Source: JANLSE01 sp038214135 (GTDB lineage: Bacteria; Chloroflexota; Chloroflexia; Chloroflexales; Roseiflexaceae). Taken from it: DNA of 49,925 bases. The stretch is from contig JBBQSD010000035.1 of assembly GCA_038214135.1 (NCBI GenBank), positions 1-49,925 on the forward strand, written 5' to 3'. The position numbers and the translations under genes are program-made. The notes beneath the pieces are model-generated. The model was given only the letters and a program-made list of their open reading frames with translations. It made no database searches and was not told where the DNA came from. Shown piece by piece: positions 24,590 to 32,743 of the stretch (position 1 is the first letter of the stretch; each line of letters starts with the position of its first letter).

Positions 24590-24654
24590 TCCTGACACAA
24601 TCCGAAATACTTCTGAACACCATCTGAACATCACGCCGCTATAGTGATATCACT
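24590..24654 (+). promoter_or_regulatory. 11-bp-phased direct repeats upstream of a -10 box (OmpR-type site)
   Basis: TCTGAACA occurs at 24612-24619 and 24623-24630, exactly 11 bp apart. Weaker matches (5 of 8) are in phase at 24601 (TCCGAAAT) and 24590 (TCCTGACA). TATAGT (24640-24645) follows the last repeat by 9 bp and no consensus -35 is present. This is the layout of activator-dependent OmpR/PhoB-family promoters. A palindrome AGTGATATCACT (24643-24654) overlaps the -10 box and could bind a repressor. The promoter faces the DUF5666 gene; the chimera gene diverges from the other side. Confidence 0.6.
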
Positions 24655-24841
24655 GCCGGATACGCAGGACGGATAACAAACGGAAACGAGTACACCAATG
24701 AAATGGCACATATGTAGAGGAGGCCACACATTCGAAACAAACAACACCAACGCCTAGCACCTATCGGATGTCGATCTTCGACAATAGTATATCGTACTGA
24801 AGCATTAAACAATCAACGTAAGAATGAAGGGTAACTCAATC

Positions 24842-25249
24842 ATGAAACGACGACAGTTCATCGGGGTGGCGGCACTCGCATTGGCTCTGGCCAGCGGCGC
24901 AACAACATACGCAGCATCGAAGAGTACACCTGTGACACAGGCAATCAACGCCCAGCTTGCAGCGCAGAATAGCGCGAATAACCAGCGCGGCCCTGGTGGG
25001 CAGGTCGCGAGTGTCAGTGGCACAACCATCACAATCACCACGCCACGCGGCAGCGAGACGATCGCAACCACCAGCGCAACAACCTTCGAGCTTGATGGCG
25101 CTGCCAGTACGCTTTCGGCCATCAAGGCTGGCCTGTATATTCACGCCGAGGGCAGCAAAGCCACCGATGGCAGCTTTACCGCCACCAGGGTGATCGCCAG
25201 CACCACCCAGCCGACGCCACCCCAGGGTGGCCAGCGACCAGGCCGGTAG
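24842..25249 (+). CDS. Secreted DUF5666-like protein
   Basis: A 135-aa exported protein. The N-terminus MKRRQFIGVAALALALASGA is a signal peptide with a twin-arginine-like RRQFIG motif, cleaved probably after TTYA. The mature part has one DUF5666-like beta unit (GQVASVSGTTITITTPRG, then TTFELDG, LKAGLYIHAEG-like text and FTATRVIA) and a Pro/Gln/Arg-rich tail. Function is unknown; such small proteins often neighbour two-component systems. ATG 24842 is preferred because the signal peptide starts there; ATG 24824 would add six residues. It has a leader of about 190 nt from the predicted promoter at 24640 and precedes the response regulator and kinase genes. Confidence 0.8.
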   Translation: MKRRQFIGVAALALALASGATTYAASKSTPVTQAINAQLAAQNSANNQRGPGGQVASVSGTTITITTPRGSETIATTSATTFELDGAASTLSAIKAGLYIHAEGSKATDGSFTATRVIASTTQPTPPQGGQRPGR

Positions 25250-25251
25250 CC

Positions 25252-25342
25252 TTACCCCAGCCCTCTCATCGTGGAGAGCGGTGGACCTCATACTGAGCAA
25301 TTCCCCTCTCCCGGTGTGGGAGAGGGGGTAGGGGGTGAGGGA
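25252..25342. repeat. Intergenic CCCTCTC.../...GAGAGGG inverted repeat
   Basis: CCCCAGCCCTCTCATCGTGG, then CCCCTCTCCCGGTGTGGGAG and GGGGTAGGGGGTGAGGG, form GC-rich inverted arms. Related elements lie at 8404-8467 and 31336-31445. Here it separates the DUF5666 gene from the response regulator promoter and could serve as an inefficient terminator. Confidence 0.65.
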
Positions 25343-25375
25343 AGCATGGGCTCCATTCATGGCGTGGATATGTGA

Positions 25376-25384
25376 TGCTACAAT
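25376..25384 (+). promoter_or_regulatory. Extended -10 promoter for the response regulator-kinase operon
   Basis: TGCTACAAT (TGn plus TACAAT) with only a weak -35 match (TTCATG) 17 bp upstream. The predicted transcript starts near 25391, 27 nt before the ATG at 25418, with GAGG as ribosome site. Confidence 0.5.
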
Positions 25385-25417
25385 AGCAATCAGGTAGAAG
25401 ATTGGTATGAGGCTCTT

Positions 25418-26149
25418 ATGGCAAAGACTATTCTGATCGTTGATGACAAACAAAGTGTCCGCACCATGTTGCGTGAATATCTGAGCGCACAGGGTTTTCG
25501 CGTTGTCACTGCCGAAAATGGGCGTAAAGCGCTGCTGGTTGCCAAACAAGAACTCCCAGATCTGGTGTTGCTCGACATCATGATGCCAGAGATGGATGGC
25601 TATGAGTTCATTCGGCTCTACCGCCGCGAGTATGAAGCCCCAATTATTCTTGTCACCGCCAAACTTGAAGAAACCGATAAGGTGATTGGGCTTGAGTTGG
25701 GCGCAGATGATTATGTCACCAAGCCATTTGGCATGGCCGAACTGACAGCCCGCATTCGAGCAGTGCTGCGCCGCACAACAAAACCAATTGAAGCCCAGAG
25801 CCTGTTACGCGTTGGTGATGTGGTTCTTGATCGAACCATGCGAAATGTCAGTATCGCTGGCCGAATCGTGGAACTGACCCCATCCGAGTTTGAACTGCTG
25901 GCTGTGTTTATGGTCACTCCAGGCCGGGTGTTTGCCCGCGCCGAACTGCTCGAACAGTTGCAGGGCGATAATTATGAGCGAGTCGAGCGCACTATTGATG
26001 TGCATATTCGTAATCTACGCAGCAAAATCGAACCAGATCCAGCACGCCCACAATATGTACAAACCGTGTTTGGTGTTGGCTATCGGTTTCGAACCAGCAG
26101 CGATGGAATTGCTGGGCCTGATGAGTTAAATGAAACTGTAGAACAATAA
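25418..26149 (+). CDS. OmpR/PhoB-family response regulator
   Basis: A 243-aa two-component regulator. The receiver domain (1-120) has the acidic pocket VDD (Asp9, Asp10), phosphoacceptor Asp53 in LLDIMMPEMDG, switch Thr80 and conserved Lys102 in YVTKPFG. The C-terminal winged helix (about 130-228) ends in the typical VERTIDVHIRNLRSKIE and VFGVGYRF. The stop and the ATG of the kinase gene overlap (TAATG), so the two are translationally coupled partners. Phosphorylated OmpR-family dimers bind direct repeats about 11 bp apart, which matches the repeats at 24590-24633. Confidence 0.95.
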   Translation: MAKTILIVDDKQSVRTMLREYLSAQGFRVVTAENGRKALLVAKQELPDLVLLDIMMPEMDGYEFIRLYRREYEAPIILVTAKLEETDKVIGLELGADDYVTKPFGMAELTARIRAVLRRTTKPIEAQSLLRVGDVVLDRTMRNVSIAGRIVELTPSEFELLAVFMVTPGRVFARAELLEQLQGDNYERVERTIDVHIRNLRSKIEPDPARPQYVQTVFGVGYRFRTSSDGIAGPDELNETVEQ

Positions 26150-27522
26150 TGCCTCGATCACTGACATTCAAACTGACACTTGCGTTTCTGTTGACAGGCC
26201 TGGCCTGTGTTGCGCTGGTTGGTGTGTTTGCGCGCTATCAAACGAGCCTGGAATTTGATCGTTTTCTGCGTGAGCGTGAGCAGGCCGATTTTGTGACCAT
26301 AGTGACCAACTATTATCAGCAGCATGGCACCTGGGATGGCCTAGCGGAAGTAATTCGCGGAGCGCCACCCCGCCCTGCTAATTCCGCACCTGGGCAGCCA
26401 GGCCAGCCTCCACCGCAACAGAACCCGTTTGTGGTCGTCGATCAACAGAATAATGTCGTGGTTGGTTCTGGTCAGTATCGCCGGGGAACGAATGTGCCAG
26501 CGAATATTATCGCGCTTGGTCAGGCAATTACGGTCGATGGCACCCGCGTCGGGACTGTCATCAGCCAGCAATCATCGCCAGCCCTGGATCAGCGCGAGCG
26601 CGATTACCTGGAACGTTCCAACCGAACACTGATCTATGCCTCATTTGGTGGCGCGCTGCTGGCACTTATCATTGGCGTTGTGCTGGCCCAAATCCTGACG
26701 CGCCCGATCCGAGCGCTGACGATTGCAATCGGTGCCATGCGCCGTGGCGAGATCCAGCAGACGGTTCATGTTTCAACAAAGGATGAGATTGGTGATCTTG
26801 TGCTGGCATTCAACCAGATGAGCGCCGATCTCGCACGGGCTAATACGGCACGTCGGCAGATGACCGCCGATATTGCCCATGAACTGAACTCACCACTGAG
26901 TGTGTTATCGGGCTACCTAGAAAGTATGCGTGATGGCATCCTGCCACCAAGCCCCGAGCGCTTTCAGACGATGTATGATGAGGCCTGCCAACTCCAGCGC
27001 TTAATTGGCGATCTGCGTTTGCTCTCGCTGGCCGATGCTGGCGAACTCTCGCTCAAACGCCAGCAGATCAAGCCAAGGCAACTACTCGATATGGTTGCCG
27101 CTTCGTTTGAGCCACGGGCGAACCAACAGGGCATTCAGTTGCGTGTGAATGCTGCCGATGATCTGCCTGATTTGGATATTGACCGTGAGCGCATGTTGCA
27201 GGTATTGGGCAATCTGGTTGGCAATGCGCTACGCTACACAACCACAGGTGGAGCCATCACCCTTTCGGTAGTGAATGATCACAACTGCGTTCGCCTGGAG
27301 GTTGCCGATACTGGCATTGGCATTGCGCCAGACATATTGCCAAGAATCTTTGAACGACTCTACCGTGCCGATCCATCGCGCCAGGAGCACGATGGCGGCT
27401 CCGGGCTAGGGCTGGCTATCGCCAAGGCAATCGTCGAAATGCACAATGGCACCATCAGTGCTCAGAGCGTTCCTGATCGCGGGACGACCATGACGATTAT
27501 GCTACCGAGTTCTTTCCATTAG
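26149..27522 (+). CDS. Membrane sensor histidine kinase (BaeS/EnvZ class)
   Basis: A 457-aa kinase partner of the preceding regulator. Transmembrane helix 1 is at about 8-26, an extracellular sensor of about 135 residues includes a Pro/Gln-rich patch (about 72-92), and helix 2 is at about 162-182. A HAMP domain (about 183-235) follows. The HisKA motif is DIAHELNSPLSVLSGY with phosphoacceptor His244; the usual Arg-Thr after HEL is Asn-Ser. The HATPase domain has LVGNALRYT (N box), VADTGIGI (G1) and GGSGLGLAIAKAIVE (G2). All catalytic residues are present. The stop overlaps the convergent TMEM175 gene by 4 bp. Confidence 0.95.
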   Translation: MPRSLTFKLTLAFLLTGLACVALVGVFARYQTSLEFDRFLREREQADFVTIVTNYYQQHGTWDGLAEVIRGAPPRPANSAPGQPGQPPPQQNPFVVVDQQNNVVVGSGQYRRGTNVPANIIALGQAITVDGTRVGTVISQQSSPALDQRERDYLERSNRTLIYASFGGALLALIIGVVLAQILTRPIRALTIAIGAMRRGEIQQTVHVSTKDEIGDLVLAFNQMSADLARANTARRQMTADIAHELNSPLSVLSGYLESMRDGILPPSPERFQTMYDEACQLQRLIGDLRLLSLADAGELSLKRQQIKPRQLLDMVAASFEPRANQQGIQLRVNAADDLPDLDIDRERMLQVLGNLVGNALRYTTTGGAITLSVVNDHNCVRLEVADTGIGIAPDILPRIFERLYRADPSRQEHDGGSGLGLAIAKAIVEMHNGTISAQSVPDRGTTMTIMLPSSFH

Positions 27523-28094
27523 CGGTTGAGCACGCGTTCGATCCGCCGATCTGGAATAAACCAGATAAGCGCAACGATCACATACAGGCTCAGGGCCATC
27601 CATTGGCGCACAAACGCGAGTGGAATAGCAGCGATATAGAACACAAGCGACACCTTCCCTTTGAAATCGCTGCCAATTGCTTGTGCCAACTGGGATTCAT
27701 TGCCATCATAATGAATAAGCGTGAGCGTCAGAATGGTATAGGCAATCGCACACATCAACAGAATCACACCATACATCGCGACTGGCCAGGGCGTAAATGG
27801 ATTCTCACCCATCCAATTGGTTGCAAACGGGATCAGTGAGAGCCAGAACAGCAGGTGCAGATTGGCCCACAAAATTGGCCCATTGACCTTGTGTACGGCA
27901 TGCATCGTATGATGATGATTATTCCAATAGATGCCAATAAACACAAAACTAAGAATATAGCTTGTCGCTACTGGTATAAGTGGTAATAATGCGCTGAGAT
28001 CATCGCCATGTGGCACTTTCAGCTCTAACACCATAATCGTGATGATGATTGCAATGACGCCATCACTAAATGCTTCTAATCGCCCTTTTCCCAC
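27519..28094 (-). CDS. TMEM175-family (DUF1211) potassium channel-like protein
   Basis: A 191-aa six-helix membrane protein. The family signature RxxxFSDGVxAI is present as RLEAFSDGVIAIIITIMVLE in helix 1. FIGIYWNNHHHTMH corresponds to the conserved segment after helix 2-3. Bacterial members form tetrameric K+-selective channels. GTG at 28094 is favoured because GGAG lies 5 nt upstream; another GTG at 28100 abuts that site. The C-terminus ends in a basic tail. It is not obviously linked to neighbouring genes. Confidence 0.85.
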   Translation of the reverse strand: MGKGRLEAFSDGVIAIIITIMVLELKVPHGDDLSALLPLIPVATSYILSFVFIGIYWNNHHHTMHAVHKVNGPILWANLHLLFWLSLIPFATNWMGENPFTPWPVAMYGVILLMCAIAYTILTLTLIHYDGNESQLAQAIGSDFKGKVSLVFYIAAIPLAFVRQWMALSLYVIVALIWFIPDRRIERVLNR

Positions 28095-28117
28095 ACACAC
28101 TCCTATTCACTGCTGTT

Positions 28118-28372
28118 CTAGAACCGAAAATGGATAAAAATCCGCCCGAAGTTGCGATCATCCTTTTCGATGCGATGATACAATGCCCGAATATGGGATT
28201 GGTTGAAGAAGCGCAGTACCCGCTTTTTTAATTGGCCACTGCCTTTGCCAGGAATGATCTCGATCAGCTCGATCCGCTTTGCGATCGCCTCTTGAACGAT
28301 CCTGTTCAGTTCTGCCTCGATCATATCACCGCGATTATAGATATCGTGGAGATCCAGCTTGAGCTTGGCCAT
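28118..28372 (-). CDS. Small Smr-domain protein
   Basis: An 84-aa stand-alone Smr domain. LDLHDIYNRGDMIEAELNRI contains the family's LDLH motif and IEIIPGKGSGQLKKRVLRFF contains the conserved GxG loop. Smr domains bind or nick nucleic acids and occur at the C-terminus of MutS2 or alone; this is the short stand-alone form. The ATG at 28372 has GAGGA 4 nt upstream; the frame continues to 28393 without further conservation. It lies 23 bp upstream of the TMEM175 gene on the same strand and may be transcribed with it. Confidence 0.88.
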   Translation of the reverse strand: MAKLKLDLHDIYNRGDMIEAELNRIVQEAIAKRIELIEIIPGKGSGQLKKRVLRFFNQSHIRALYHRIEKDDRNFGRIFIHFRF

Positions 28373-28421
28373 TCGTTCCTCAGGGCATAGCATTCTTCAG
28401 ACCAATGTAGCCATAGTATAA

Positions 28422-28451
28422 CAAAAAGCAGCCCCATCATTCTGAGGCTGC
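28422..28451 (-). terminator. Rho-independent terminator downstream of the YCII gene
   Basis: On the minus strand GCAGCC (28451-28446) and GGCTGC (28433-28428) pair across a 12-nt loop and are followed by TTTTTGTT. It would end transcription from the gene at 28930-28610 before the Smr gene. Confidence 0.6.
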
Positions 28452-28517
28452 TGAGATCAATGTCGCCTGTATCGGCTACCGTCCGCTCGTAGTCCGTCCG
28501 AACTTCTATGCGGAGTT

Positions 28518-28557
28518 GGGGCGTATCGCATACGCCCAGGCGCGATATATCGCGTCC
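28518..28557. repeat. Two adjacent palindromic repeats (GGGCGTAT and GCGATATATCGC)
   Basis: GGGCGTAT-CGC-ATACGCCC (28519-28537) is directly followed by GGCGCGATATATCGCGTCC (28539-28557). The second shares its core with the 28-bp palindrome at 13093 and the element at 43081; the first resembles 31291-31310. Confidence 0.85.
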
Positions 28558-28609
28558 CTGCGAAGCATAACCGCACCGTTGAACCTATCAAACAAGAATG
28601 GATGCGCTA

Positions 28610-28930
28610 CTAACCCATGTTAAAGCCTTCGTACACCGAGACCTGGCCACCGCTCTTCAGGACTGGATTGAGTTTGGCATGTGCAACAGCCTGATCAATC
28701 GTTTCGGCATTGATGATCGTGTAGCCGGTTGCGATTGTGCTGGCCGGAATATCACTCACCGTTCCATCGCTGGCAATCGCCTTGGCAAGTGGCGTGAATG
28801 GGTTGCCTGGATCAGCGATCGCCGCCCCTAAAGTGTTATACCATGCGATCCATTCGTCCATCACCGCTGCCTGTTCTGCTGGATCTGTTGGTGTTCCGCC
28901 GCCAGTATACATAAGAATAAACTTCGCCAT
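28610..28930 (-). CDS. YCII-related (DGPF-type) domain protein
   Basis: A 106-aa protein beginning MAKFILMYTGGG, with WIAWYNTLGAAIADPGNPFT and the strand-rich end ATGYTIINAETIDQAVAHAK, as in the YCII/PF03795 family of ferredoxin-like alpha/beta proteins. Members are often encoded near ECF sigma factors or dioxygenases; none is seen here. The biochemical role is unknown. A very strong AGGAGG lies 7 nt before the ATG at 28930; the frame extends to 28960, but without support. Single-gene transcript with the terminator at 28422. Confidence 0.85.
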   Translation of the reverse strand: MAKFILMYTGGGTPTDPAEQAAVMDEWIAWYNTLGAAIADPGNPFTPLAKAIASDGTVSDIPASTIATGYTIINAETIDQAVAHAKLNPVLKSGGQVSVYEGFNMG

Positions 28931-29104
28931 CGAACGCCTCCTTGTTACTGATTGGCTCACTTCCCCAATGCCCCTAACATGATCACACTATGATCAAATG
29001 GATAACCCAAAAGCCAACAATCCAACCATATTCTTGTGATCAATGCCGAAGTGCATGGGTAGTATAGTACAAACGTTCGAAGTTGCAAGAGCCAATTTTC
29101 GTTG

Positions 29105-29311
29105 CGATCTATGAAGAAAAAAGGGTGTTTCTTCGGGGACACCCAAAGGTATTCGGCCCCAAACCCCTGCTTGCGCTTTCGCGCATGTACAACTCACATA
29201 GGAATGCTATAGTATGAACGTATCTCGGTGGCATGCCAAACGATTGTGCCTGCCCAAATGCTGTAGCAGCCGCAATGCTTCTTTTATTCGCCAGCTTGAC
29301 GATCCAATGCT
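29105..29311 (-). repeat. Degenerate MITE copy adjoining coding-like fragment copy B
   Basis: Read on the minus strand, 29211-29105 begins TATAGCATTCCTATGTGAG, continues with GCGCGAAAGCGC and GGGGTTTGGGGCC, and ends in CCTTTTTT, matching the left two thirds of the MITE at 21766. Its other end no longer matches. Directly beside it, 29311-29224 (minus) is copy B of the fragment at 16264-16352; its frame runs into the MITE end, giving TIAFLCEL, much as the MFS fragment ends in TIAFLFEL. The rest of 28961-29477 shows heptamer repeats (29423-29450) and no gene. Confidence 0.65.
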
Positions 29312-29477
29312 CAATGGCATTCTATAGCTGCGAGTACATTCGATCATTCATGCACAATGGCCTCCATGCTGCCGTCTGGATCTAGTTCGGGCGAACACGA
29401 GGTTGGCCGCTGGTTCTCGTATTCGGACTTCTGACTTCTGACTCCTGAATGCTTATTCGTGTGAAGGTGAACAGACC

Positions 29478-30446
29478 ATGAACAGCCAATATGTTATTGG
29501 GCTTGATGGCGGTGGCACGACCACACGTGCGCTGGTGGCTGATTCGAGCGGAAATGTGCTTGGTTATGCAGAAGCCGGTGGCGCGAATCCAAGCCATAAT
29601 GCCAATGCTGAACAATCGATCCAGGCGGTAATTCGATCTGTGCTGGTAGCTGCGGGTTGCCAGCCAGATCAGATCGCTGGGCTCGTGGCCGGGTTGGCCG
29701 GGCTAGACGATCCTGCCGACATGGAGTGGGCCAATCGGTTCATTGCGCTCCCAGAGCTGATCTGCCCGCGAACAGCGATCAACGATACAGCAATTGCCCA
29801 TACTGGTGCGTTCGGCGGAGCGCCGGGCGTGATTGCGATTGCCGGAACGGGTTCGGCAATCTATGCAGTAACAGATTCTGGCCAGCCGATTCATAATGAT
29901 GATGCAAATCACTATGCCGGTGGTGCCCGCCATCTGGCCTTTGATGCCATGCACCATCTCCTTGCCGGAGAGGCTACGCCCACCGATGCTGGCTTTATCG
30001 CAGCAGTACAGGCGCATTGGGGTGCTGCCAGCATGACCAAACTACAAACGATTGTCTTTGGGCAGCGCCAGCGCGACTATCGTGATGTCAAACGGGAGTA
30101 TGGGGCAATGGCAATTCTGGTCACATCCGCCGCCGATAGTTCACCATTGGCTGGCGCTGCTTGTGATCGGGCTGCCTATGGGCTTACAACTGGTATTCGC
30201 ATCCTGGGGAATTGCTTCAATGGGCCGCATGTTTCGATTGCACTAATTGGTGCGCTCGCCAGATCTGTACCAATTCAGGCTCGCGTTGCAATACAGCTTG
30301 CACGTACACAGGGTAAACACTACCAACTGCATGATCCACTGCTACCACCAGTCGGCGGGGCGATCATCCAGGCGCTGCAACAGCTTGGCGTGCCGATCAA
30401 TTCCCAGGTTATTGATCGGCTACGGGCAAGCATTCCGATCAGTTAG
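29478..30446 (+). CDS. BadF/BadG-type sugar kinase, probable N-acetylglucosamine kinase
   Basis: A 322-aa ASKHA-fold ATPase. The phosphate-1 loop GLDGGGTTTRALVAD starts at Gly8. AGLAGLDDPAD and the second phosphate loop IAIAGTGSAIYAV are present, followed by an adenosine motif in the C-terminal half (VSIALIGALARS). This pattern is that of GlcNAc kinase-like members, which phosphorylate amino sugars salvaged from cell walls; the expected GTGS segment is intact. The specificity is inferred from overall resemblance. The ATG at 29478 follows GAAGGTGA by about 8 nt. Its stop overlaps that of the convergent nitroreductase gene. Confidence 0.8.
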   Translation: MNSQYVIGLDGGGTTTRALVADSSGNVLGYAEAGGANPSHNANAEQSIQAVIRSVLVAAGCQPDQIAGLVAGLAGLDDPADMEWANRFIALPELICPRTAINDTAIAHTGAFGGAPGVIAIAGTGSAIYAVTDSGQPIHNDDANHYAGGARHLAFDAMHHLLAGEATPTDAGFIAAVQAHWGAASMTKLQTIVFGQRQRDYRDVKREYGAMAILVTSAADSSPLAGAACDRAAYGLTTGIRILGNCFNGPHVSIALIGALARSVPIQARVAIQLARTQGKHYQLHDPLLPPVGGAIIQALQQLGVPINSQVIDRLRASIPIS

Positions 30447-31270
30447 CGCAGTTCAAAGCCCAATTGCACAAGCGTCTCGCGAATGGTATCGCGGCCAGTG
30501 AGCGATTTTGGCCCTGCAACCCGGCGCGCAGAGTGCTGCGCCCAATTGCCATCAACACGCATGCGCTGCTCCTCATAGAATGCGGACATGGTTTCATTAT
30601 AGCGCTCAACTGTCGCTTTCTCACCATCATTCGTATAGGTTTCGCGATACAGCACTGCTTCCTGCGGCAGGCGTGGCTTGACAGAGGCTGGGTTGGCTGG
30701 GTCGGGCCAACCAACGCACAGGCCAAACACGGGGAACACACGTGGCGGCAACTGGAGTTCATTGACAACATCAAGCGGCTGATTACGGATACCACCGATA
30801 TAGACCGTGCCCAGGCCAAGTGCTTCCGCTGCAACAACCGCGTTCTGCGCAGCCAATGCCGCATCAATAACTGCCAGAATGAACATCTCGGTATAATCGA
30901 GGCCGGCATGGGCAATATTCTGCTGGCTGGCCACACGGCCTAATCGTGAGAGATCCGCCAACCAGACAAGAAAGAGTGGGCAATCGCGAATATGTGCCTG
31001 ATTCCCAGCAAATTGCGAAAGCCGCGCCTTGCGAGCGGATTCTTCGACCGCCACAACACTCCAGGCCTGCAGGTTGGATGAGGTCGATGCCGATTGTGCA
31101 GCCGCAACTAGCGTTTCTAATGTGCCACTCGGTAGTGGTTCCTGGCGATACGCACGCACCGAACGATGGCTTAGCAATAGTTCAAGCGTCTCGTTCCAGA
31201 TAAGTTCGGATGGTTGATCACTGTCGCCATAGCGTTGGCGAACGGCGTCTGATAATGTTTGTTGTGTCAT
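30443..31270 (-). CDS. NfsA-like NAD(P)H-dependent nitroreductase / flavin reductase
   Basis: A 275-aa FMN enzyme of the nitroreductase superfamily. The N-terminal FMN-binding motif LLLSHRSVRAYRQEPLP is followed by AAQSASTSSNLQAWSVVAV, both typical of NfsA/Frp. The central VIDAALAAQNAVVAAEALGLGTVYIGGIRN block and the FPVFGLCVGWPD strand complete the fold, and the C-terminal extension with RVAGPKSLTGRD fits the NfsA group. It likely reduces nitroaromatics, quinones or flavins with NADPH. The ATG at 31270 has only a close GAGG (2 nt), so initiation may be weak or leaderless. Confidence 0.9.
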   Translation of the reverse strand: MTQQTLSDAVRQRYGDSDQPSELIWNETLELLLSHRSVRAYRQEPLPSGTLETLVAAAQSASTSSNLQAWSVVAVEESARKARLSQFAGNQAHIRDCPLFLVWLADLSRLGRVASQQNIAHAGLDYTEMFILAVIDAALAAQNAVVAAEALGLGTVYIGGIRNQPLDVVNELQLPPRVFPVFGLCVGWPDPANPASVKPRLPQEAVLYRETYTNDGEKATVERYNETMSAFYEEQRMRVDGNWAQHSARRVAGPKSLTGRDTIRETLVQLGFELR

Positions 31271-31290
31271 GGCCTCAATATTCTCTGTTG

Positions 31291-31445
31291 GGGCGTATAG
31301 CTATACGCCCATACAAGGGAGCTACGCCGCCGATCACCCTCATCCCCCGACCCCTTCTCCCATTGCCAGGGAGAAGGGGAGTCATTGATCTAATTGGGCT
31401 GTTAACGCCCCTCTCCTCAACGTGGGAGAGGGGTTGGGGTGCGGG
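31291..31445. repeat. 20-bp perfect palindrome and GC-rich inverted repeats
   Basis: GGGCGTATAGCTATACGCCC (31291-31310) is a perfect palindrome. It is followed by two GC-rich hairpins: CCCCTTCTCCC...GGGAGAAGGGG (31348-31380) and CCCCTCTCC...GGAGAGGGG (31409-31434). These fill the divergent spacer between the nitroreductase and homocysteine methyltransferase genes. Confidence 0.85.
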
Positions 31446-31495
31446 CCAGCAGCCCAAACACCGATGCGTAAGCCTTCAATAAGTATATCATGAAG

Positions 31496-31524
31496 TTGAC
31501 AATGTTAACCCATTCAGTTAGTAT
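31496..31524 (+). promoter_or_regulatory. Consensus promoter giving a probable leaderless mRNA
   Basis: TTGACA (31496-31501) and TAGTAT (31519-31524) are spaced by 17 bp. Transcription should start about 31531-31533, which coincides with the ATG at 31533. No ribosome site lies upstream, in agreement with leaderless initiation. Confidence 0.7.
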
Positions 31525-31532
31525 TCTTGGCT

Positions 31533-32468
31533 ATGAACCCACTAACTGATCTTCTGGGCCACCATCCGGTGATAATCCTGGATGGCGGATTAGCAACTGA
31601 ACTTGAGCGGCTTGGCTGCGATCTGCGCGACGAACTCTGGTCGGCCAGAGTATTGATCGAAGCGCCGCATCTAATCAAGCAGGTTCATGCTGCTTATTTT
31701 CGTGCTGGTGCGGATTGCGCGATTACAGCCAGCTACCAGGCAACATTCGAGGGTTTTGCTCGGCGGGGTTTGGGCCAGCAGGAAGCTGCCGATCTTATGC
31801 GTTTGGCCGTCCGATTGGCTGTTGAGGCCCGCGATGAGTTCTGGGCAGATCCAGCCAATCGCCTTGGGCGGCCTCGCCCGCTGGTGGCTGCATCAATTGG
31901 CAGTTATGGCGCGTTTCTGGCCGATGGTTCCGAGTATACTGGCGATTATGGCCTGAGCGAAGCAGAACTGATCGCATTCCATCGCTCGCGCCTGGCAGTC
32001 CTAGCCGATGCCGGAGCCGATCTGTTGGCCTGTGAGACGGTGCCTTGTTTGCTTGAAGCCCAGGCACTAGCGCATCTGCTCAACGAGTTTCCCGATCAGC
32101 ATGCCTGGATGAGTTTTAGTGCTCGCGATGGCATGCATACCTGCCATGGCGAACTCCTGGCCGATTGTGCTGCATGGCTCGATTCATATGAACAGATTGT
32201 TGCTGTTGGTATCAACTGTACGGCACCACGCTTTATTCCAGATCTTGTTCGTGCGATACGGGCTGCCACACAAAAACCCATTATTGTGTATCCCAATTCT
32301 GGCGAAATCTATCACCCCGAGGATTATAGCTGGACTGGTTTCACTGAAGCAAGCGCCTTCGCTGAACAGACCCGTTTGTGGCATGCCTATGGCGCGCAGA
32401 TCATTGGTGGCTGCTGTCGCACGACACCAGCAGAGATTCAGGCAATTGCCGATTGGGTTCGTCATTAG
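31533..32468 (+). CDS. mmuM: Homocysteine S-methyltransferase
   Basis: A 311-aa zinc enzyme of the Pfam homocysteine S-methyltransferase family. It moves a methyl group from S-methylmethionine or S-adenosylmethionine to homocysteine, making methionine. The barrel begins LDGGLATELERLG. The zinc cysteines are in GINCTAPRF and in GGCCRTTPAEI near the C-terminus, and SYQATFEGF and YPNSGEIY are typical of MmuM. The length fits the short betaine/S-methylmethionine type rather than the MetH module. ATG 31533 is used; the frame begins with a TTG two codons earlier, but the promoter spacing supports 31533. Confidence 0.92.
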   Translation: MNPLTDLLGHHPVIILDGGLATELERLGCDLRDELWSARVLIEAPHLIKQVHAAYFRAGADCAITASYQATFEGFARRGLGQQEAADLMRLAVRLAVEARDEFWADPANRLGRPRPLVAASIGSYGAFLADGSEYTGDYGLSEAELIAFHRSRLAVLADAGADLLACETVPCLLEAQALAHLLNEFPDQHAWMSFSARDGMHTCHGELLADCAAWLDSYEQIVAVGINCTAPRFIPDLVRAIRAATQKPIIVYPNSGEIYHPEDYSWTGFTEASAFAEQTRLWHAYGAQIIGGCCRTTPAEIQAIADWVRH

Positions 32469-32743
32469 TTCGTCATCAGTAGCTCTTTTTACTATTTTTA
32501 AATGTTACACAGATTCGCTGCCCCAAAAATCGGCACGTTCCCCAACGCCGTGGTATAGTAATTGCTACATTCCTCTTGCCGCCCTGGCACGCACCGTGGT
32601 TGTGGTGTTTTTTCGGCTACGCACGCCGATGCGGCTCACGTTCCCGTACGCTGCTGTACGCATGTGCAGGTGTTGTGTGATTGCACGCCTGGACTACGTG
32701 ACATTGATCCTGATCATTTAGGCCTATGAGAAAGGGGTCCCCA

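Noticed and set aside
28961..29477. A hidden gene in the 517-bp spacer
   Set aside because: Open frames on the minus strand (28957-29197) coincide with the degenerate MITE and show no coding pattern or ribosome site.
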